64,000 bases of DNA from Daedaleopsis sinensis (Eukaryota; Basidiomycota; Agaricomycetes; Polyporales; Polyporaceae). The DNA is taken from assembly GCA_033807695.1 (NCBI GenBank), contig CM066301.1:2108001-2172000 (forward strand), in the 5' to 3' direction. Shown here in pieces: positions 58,546 to 64,000 of the stretch. The position numbers were made by a program, and so were the translations under genes. The notes beneath the pieces were generated by a model. The model made no database searches. It saw only the letters and a list, made by a program, of their open reading frames with translations, and had not been told where the DNA came from. How positions within the stretch are numbered: the stretch's first letter is position 1; every line of letters starts with the position of its first letter.

Positions 58546-59264
58546 TCTCCGGATAGCGGAGACGCAGAGAGCAGAATGAACGACACGTGTGACACTCGAG
58601 GCATCGAGGTAGGGGGTCCGTCCTTCGAACCGTGGAAAGAGTCGAGACACAAATAACGCGCGGGATCGTGAGCGGCCGGCGGCAGACGATTGATACCGAA
58701 GAAGGGGCTCGTGCCATGTACATGGGAGTAACGTCTCGGGGAAGTCGGGGGAGAGGGGGAAGGAAAGCACATATAGCTGGGAGGTACACACAAGCCCGGG
58801 AGTACGTGAGTGTGAGGGCTGGGGTGTCTGGGAGGCGATGTATGACACAGGTGTGAACAGCACATGAATACTGAGACGCTCACCGCACGGTCCCGGATAC
58901 ACAGCGTCAGAGCACGCGCACTCTCCGAGGACGCACCGAGCGAGAGAGAAATGCCACCGTTTGGCGAGCGAAGGGCAGCGCCGTACGTGCCACGCACGGA
59001 CGACACGGCACGTTCACGGACGACGCGCTGATGCCGTGGGCAGACAGGCACAGGGCAGGCGCATCGAGAAGCGCAGCGTGGGTGTCCTGCGGGGCGATCA
59101 CGATGGCGAGGACGAGGGCGGGGACGGCGGCGAGGGTGACTGCGACGAATATCGGACTCTGCGCCTGTGCTGGGAACTGGCGCGCAGAGACGAACGGAGT
59201 GCCGCAGCAGCTGTGACGAGGCGTGACCCACCGTGACCACGCCGCCCATGAGGGGAAAAGGCGT

Positions 59265-59274
59265 CCATATATGG
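59265..59274. promoter_or_regulatory. Perfect CArG-type palindrome upstream of the EST1-like gene
   Basis: CCATATATGG fits the CC(A/T)6GG consensus bound by SRF-type MADS proteins (Mcm1/RlmA relatives in fungi). It lies about 240 nt before the preferred ATG and could also act as a TATA element. Confidence 0.35.
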
Positions 59275-59515
59275 GCATTCGTGACAAAGCGTGACGATCG
59301 ATCGAGATCTAGTGCGCAGCTGGAGAGAGGCTGCGGAGTGCGCAGGCGCAACTTGGCAATTGGCTGAGGTAGATCCCGTTAGCATTCCTCCCTCACTGCG
59401 CATCGCAGCACCCATCCTCTTTCCTCTCCGCCCTTTTCCTTCTCTTTCTCTCTCATCTTCCACATCATCCTCGTTCCCCGGCGTCGACGCGCTCTTCATC
59501 CTCACAAACCACACC

Positions 59516-62500
59516 ATGCAAGAGCCGTCCCAAACCAAAATCGCCACTCTATCGAGGAAAGGAAAGGAGAGGGAGGGCGCACCGCTCGATATCGCCGACA
59601 AGATCATCGCACTCAGACGAAAGCAAGCAGCGTGCGTACTCTTCCTGCATTCGACTCGCTCGAACCCCCTCATCGACCCTCTCGCGCCCTCCAGTACCGC
59701 CGTCCACCGCGAGAGGCCAGAGCGGCCCTCGCATCCCTCGACATCCTCCCCTAGGGCATCATCTACGCGCCCCGCTTCGCCACGAAGACTACATGCTCTT
59801 TCCAACCCTAATCCTAATATCATAGTGTCTGAGGCCTCGCCATCCCGAATGGATGCCGACCCGGACGACTTTTCGCGACGTCTCAAGATATCGCCTAGTT
59901 CCCCCCGGACTGCGCACGCGCGCCCTGCTGCGAACGGCAGTCCCGGTAAGCTTTATAACCCAAACACGGACCCCGTCCGCAGAACCGCCATCACCTCCGA
60001 GCCCGACGCCATGTCCGACGCTGCGTCCAGCTCGCAATCCCCGCGTGCAATACACCCCCGGATAATGCAGGCCGCCAATCCATCGCGCGGCGTGCCAGAC
60101 TCTCATCGCCAGCTTTTTGATCCCCGAAAGCACGACGCGGTCCTCTTCTCTTTGCAGCACCGTCAACAGGGTCCAAATCCGCCAATCAATGGTTCTCCGA
60201 GCACCGGGCGACCGACTCCAACGCCCAAGTCTTCGGGCGACTGGGTATCGGCGTCTTCCACCTCATCGGCATCATATGCGCATTCCACCATCTCATCCAA
60301 CTTCACGCTCTCTTCCGCGACAGACTCTTCCTCTGCATCGTCCGCCCTGTTCGACACTTCGAATCCTGCGCGCGCTCGATCAGAAGACAGCGCCTCTAGC
60401 GCGAATGCTTTTTCTCGTAAGCTCAAGGAGGTTTACCGGACGATCAGCGCTTTGGAGAGCAAACTCCTTGGTAACGAACGCGATCGAGAACGCGCGGACG
60501 ATGGCGAGCGTGCGTCATCGCGGGTAGGCGTACTCATCAAGGGGCGGCCGGCCAGTTCTGGCACCTCCAGTGCGGCGAACGAGGAGGGCGAGTCCGAGCG
60601 ATGGCGGAAGCTTGTGTCCGAGCACCAACAGTACGTCAATGCCACAATGCTGCCTTTCTTTGACCTTTATGGATCACTGACATCCATGATCAGACTTGCT
60701 GAGAGCATTCGCGAGATGCTCGCACTTACTTTGGCGCCTACCGTTCCCGCCTCCCTGAAGAATATCCCCCAGAAGTACAATCTTATCATCCGGCTGTGGT
60801 CCCACGCCTTCTACCATCTTCTGGAGTCTCTTCGACATGCTGCCCGACCACCTACAACCTCTCAAGTCGCTTTGGAGTACCTGCAGGTAAGAGCGATCAA
60901 TTTGATCGCGTTGACCATCATCACTCATTAAGGTTTTAGCAATTCTTGAACTACGCGTACGTCTTCTACGGTGGGCTCATTGAGGAGCGGAACTTCGCGC
61001 AATACCGCGGCGCGTTCCTCGAGGCACTCGGCGACTTGTCGAGATACTGGATGGCGGTCAGCGCGTTAATCGAGGGAACATATACCTCGAGCAACACGCT
61101 CACCGCTTCCGCAATCGCGTCCAACAACCTCCTCGCCTCGAACACTCCTCGACCTTCTTCTCCAAACCCGCCCACAACAGACGTTCGCTCGAACGCGGTG
61201 TCCCCCACTCCTGCGCGCATCGATGACAGCCCGCAGTCTTCACAAGCAGAGATGCCGCTGGGTGTCGACGCGGTGGCCGGCGCTGCCGCCATCAACATGC
61301 ACAACATCCCTTCCGTCGGCCAAGAAGCTGCACGCCTCATGGAGCTCGACCCTGACAAGGAGCGATGGCGTCAGGTCGCAAAGGATTGGTTCGCGCGCGG
61401 ACTCGCGACCATGCCGAACTCCGGTAAACTGCAGCATCATCTCGGATTGCTGTGCCGCGACAAGGACGGAACCGACGAGGAGCTTCGTGGCATCTACCAC
61501 TTCGTCAAGAGGTACGTCCACTGTGGTCCCGTCTTTCGTTTCGCTCTGACACGTGCATTGCAGCATGGTGGCGTTTCATCCATTCACCACTGCTCGCGAG
61601 TCTGTGCTCGCCATGTGGTCACCTGCTGCACAGGCGCGGCGCCAGGCGCCGGACGCGAGCCTGGGCGAGCTGTTCGTGCTCCTGCACGGCATGCTGTTCA
61701 CCAACATCCAATTGGACGACTTTAAGCGCGTTTTGGAGCGGTTCCAGGAGAAGCTTCAGATTGGAGGTTGGTTCTACGCGCGTTCAATGTACAAAAGCCT
61801 GTATGCTGATATCTTCTCTTTGCAGATGGCGAGCCAGTGGAGGAGCGCGAGTGGATCATGATGGCCCTCATTAACATCGGGGCGCTGCTCGAGTACGGCC
61901 GCCCGACGGCGGTGCTTCGTCGCGTTGCGGGCATCGAGACCCGAGGGACCGGCGCGAGCCTCAGTCCGACGCTTCCGACCGGTGCCACGGCGGGGAGGAT
62001 CAAGGTGTTGATGGCGAAGCGCCTGGACGGGGACACGTCCAAAATGGATATCGACGACGACGATGTCGATGTCGACAAGGCTGCTGCTGGCGAGACGCCC
62101 AATGCCCCCAGTCCGATCTCCCAGGAGCCCGAACTGCCCGCCGCGCTGAAGCTCGCGATGCAGCTCACCTTCGCCATGCTCTCGCACACGCTGCGGCACC
62201 CGTTCCGCCGTCCCAACGAGTACGCTACGCCGACCCTCAACCCGTACAACACGATCATCCTCACGTTCCTCGCCACTGTCTTCCGGGAGTCGACTGCGCG
62301 CGCGGCGCTGGAGCGCTCCGTCCCCTGGGAGGAGCTCGCGACGTTCCTCACGAACATCCCGCGCAAGGACATCCTCCGCGAGCACCAGAAGATGACCGCG
62401 GAGAGCGGGCTGCTGCTCACGAGCGGCTGCAAGCCGCTGCCCGAGGACTGGTGCGTGCGCGGGATGGGGTGGGGCGGGAAGAAGGTGTTCGAGCGCGGCT

Positions 62501-63738
62501 TCTGGAGCAAGGAGCTCGACTCGGCGGGCGAGGAGCGCAACATGGAGGTCGAGGTGCTCGACCGCATCGAGGTCCCCGAGCAGCTCATGGACGGCATCAT
62601 CGAGGACGAGGGCGACGAGCGGGAGCCCTCCTCCAAGGAGCAGTCGCCGGAGAAGCGGCGCTGGGTGCGCCTCACGCGTGCGGGCCTCCGCATCGCGCGC
62701 GACATCCACGGGTTCAAGTTCACGTCGTCGTCGCCGCATGACGGCCGCCCGTGCTGGCGGATCGAGGGCGTCCTCGCTGAGAAGGTAGCGCGGTGGAGGG
62801 AGGAGGTGCGCCGAGAGCGTGACGAGGAGGAGCTGCGGCTGCAGGGGACGCGGTGGGACGAGGACTCGATGGAGGTCGACGACGCTGATGAGATGCACGT
62901 GGACGACGAGTCGGGCGATGACGGCGAGGCGGACTCGGAGGAGATTCGGAGGTTGAAGGTAGGCCTGGTATCATCGCGCTCGTGGTCAGGACTAACGGCC
63001 GTTGCGTTTCGTACAGGCGCGTCGGCAGTACTTGGAGTCGCTGCTCGAGTCCGGGCAGCAGGAGCCGTCTGTCCCTCGTCGCTCCCGGCCAGCGTCAACG
63101 CGCAAGCTAGAGCGTGCACGGCACTTGCTCCATGTGGTACCAGGCTACACGGTTCTGGTCGTGGACACGAACATCTTGCTCTCTTCTCTGGCCGAGTTCT
63201 CCGCGCTCGTCGAGTCCACCCGCTGGACGGTCGTCGTCCCCCTCCCGGTCATCATGGAGCTTGACAGCCAATCAAGCTCGATGACGCCCCTTGGCGAAGC
63301 GGCGGCCACGGCGATGAAATACATCACGACGCACATCCGGTCCCACTCGTCGTCGCTCAAGGTCCAGACGTCCCGCGGGAACTACCTCACGAACCTCAAC
63401 GTGCGGACGGAGCAGGTCGACTTCTCCAGCAACATGTGGGAGCGGAACATGGACGACCTCATCCTGCGTGCAGCTCTGTGGCAGGACGAGCACTGGGTCG
63501 ACCGGTCCGCGCTGCTGAAGAACGAGGACGCCGCGCCGAAGGACGTCGCCGGCGCCGCGAAGGTCGTGTTACTCAGCTTCGACCGTATGCGTGAGTGGCA
63601 ATCACTGCGGGCCCGTAGGCTTAGCACGCCGTAGCTAACGTCACGTTGCTTTCTGCAGTGCGCCTAAAGGCCCGTTCGCGGCAGCTGAACGCAGCGAGCG
63701 AGCAGGACCTCGCGTTCATCCTCGCTGCGGGGACATAA
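59516..63738 (+). CDS. EST1/SMG6-like protein with C-terminal PIN nuclease domain
   Basis: Relative of Est1/SMG5-7, which act in nonsense-mediated decay and telomerase recruitment. Start MQEPSQTKIATLSRKGKERE (59516); the open frame reaches back to 59291 but that part lacks conserved sequence. A Ser/Pro-rich N-terminus is followed by a 14-3-3/TPR-like helical domain: LEYLQQFLNYAYVFYGGLIE, DWFARGLATMPNSGKLQHHL, GLLCRDKDGTDEELRGIYHF, ARESVLAMW. Then helical hairpin sequence (NPYNTIILTFLATVF, PRKDILREHQKM, PEDWCVRGMGW), an acidic linker (EDSMEVDDADEMHVDDE) and the PIN domain: TVLVVDTNILLSS, PVIMELDSQS, NMDDLILRAAL, VVLLSFDRM, RLKARSRQL. Six exons or more, about 1,300 residues. A possible first intron after KQAA is uncertain. 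The four acidic PIN positions can be assigned. Confidence 0.87.
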
Positions 63739-64000
63739 CGTCACGCCCTGCGCCCGCTGCTCTAGGAGTCGCCTCAAGCCTCCATCCCACCCATACCGCG
63801 GCCGTCCTGCGCCCATGGGGAGCCTCTCGACTCTGTGATAGGCTGTCCTTGGGCGCTCCGCAGTCCCCTTGCATTTCGCATGCCCTACCCTGGCAGAACC
63901 TTCGCGTCCGGCTGCGACATCCGTCTTCCTTGAGAACCGCGAACGCTGCTGCTGTAGTATGAACACGCAGGAGGCTCGATGCACGGAGTCGTCCGTTCGC
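63739..64000. other. 3' flank of the EST1-like gene
   Basis: No gene seen before the window ends. Confidence 0.4.

Larger units (their letters stand above)
56078..59515. other. Gene-poor region with inverted and direct repeats
   Basis: 3.4 kb with no supported gene. It holds the fold-back element (56951-58083) and two copies of a 31-nt direct repeat. A perfect CArG-type box and a weak minus-strand hydrophobic frame (58907-59287) also lie here; the frame is not called. Confidence 0.5.

Noticed and set aside
58515..59351. 278-codon minus-strand frame
   Set aside because: Composition is low-complexity (Pro/Ser/Arg), no motif is seen and overlapping frames are equally long; GC-rich sequence makes such frames common.
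22328..63738. Functional link between TELO2 and the EST1-like gene as a telomere cluster
   Set aside because: They are about 34 kb apart with unrelated genes between; co-occurrence is most likely chance.

Overview
This is a basidiomycete nuclear genome window. Genes are split by many 50-60 nt GT-AG introns and lie on both strands without operons. The family content is typical of Agaricomycetes: an O-methylsterigmatocystin-oxidoreductase-like P450, a mushroom-type seven-helix membrane protein, a purine nucleoside permease and a secreted tandem beta-trefoil lectin. A wood-decay (Polyporales-like) fungus is my guess; no rRNA, tRNA or marker settles it. I assembled gene models by joining reading frames at visible splice sites, so coordinates are genomic extents that include introns.

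Left third (1-21 kb): a P450, a long gene-poor stretch with a fold-back repeat, a seven-helix membrane protein, a divergent purine pair (nucleoside permease on minus, MTA phosphorylase on plus), then a repeat- and relic-rich stretch (13.3-16.1 kb) with two clusters of TTCGTGAA-type words and an orphan D-lactate dehydrogenase C-terminus. After it come a 5'-nucleotidase-type metallophosphoesterase and a two-domain lectin on the minus strand.

Middle (21-36 kb): a small membrane protein diverges from TELO2/Tel2. An MFS multidrug/polyamine-type exporter and a disordered Ser-rich protein follow. Next is a decayed Ran GTPase-activating protein copy, then ER glucosidase I (GH63) on minus.

Right part (36-54 kb): the most striking layout. 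An NYN-nuclease/LOTUS-like protein and a SulP sulfate permease (both plus) are mirrored by a second SulP permease and a second NYN/LOTUS-like protein (both minus). The mitochondrial translation activator TACO1 (YebC family) sits at the centre and a STRAP-like WD40 protein is interposed in the right arm. This reads as an old inverted duplication of a two-gene block.

End (54-64 kb): a mitochondrial-type SDR with unusually long introns, a 1.1 kb fold-back element with 177-nt inner arms about 95% identical, and a large EST1/SMG6-like protein with a C-terminal PIN domain.

Most recognised genes are housekeeping (telomere/PIKK maturation, mRNA surveillance, N-glycan trimming, mitochondrial translation, purine salvage, sulfate uptake). 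Between them lie relics and unannotated inverted-repeat elements.
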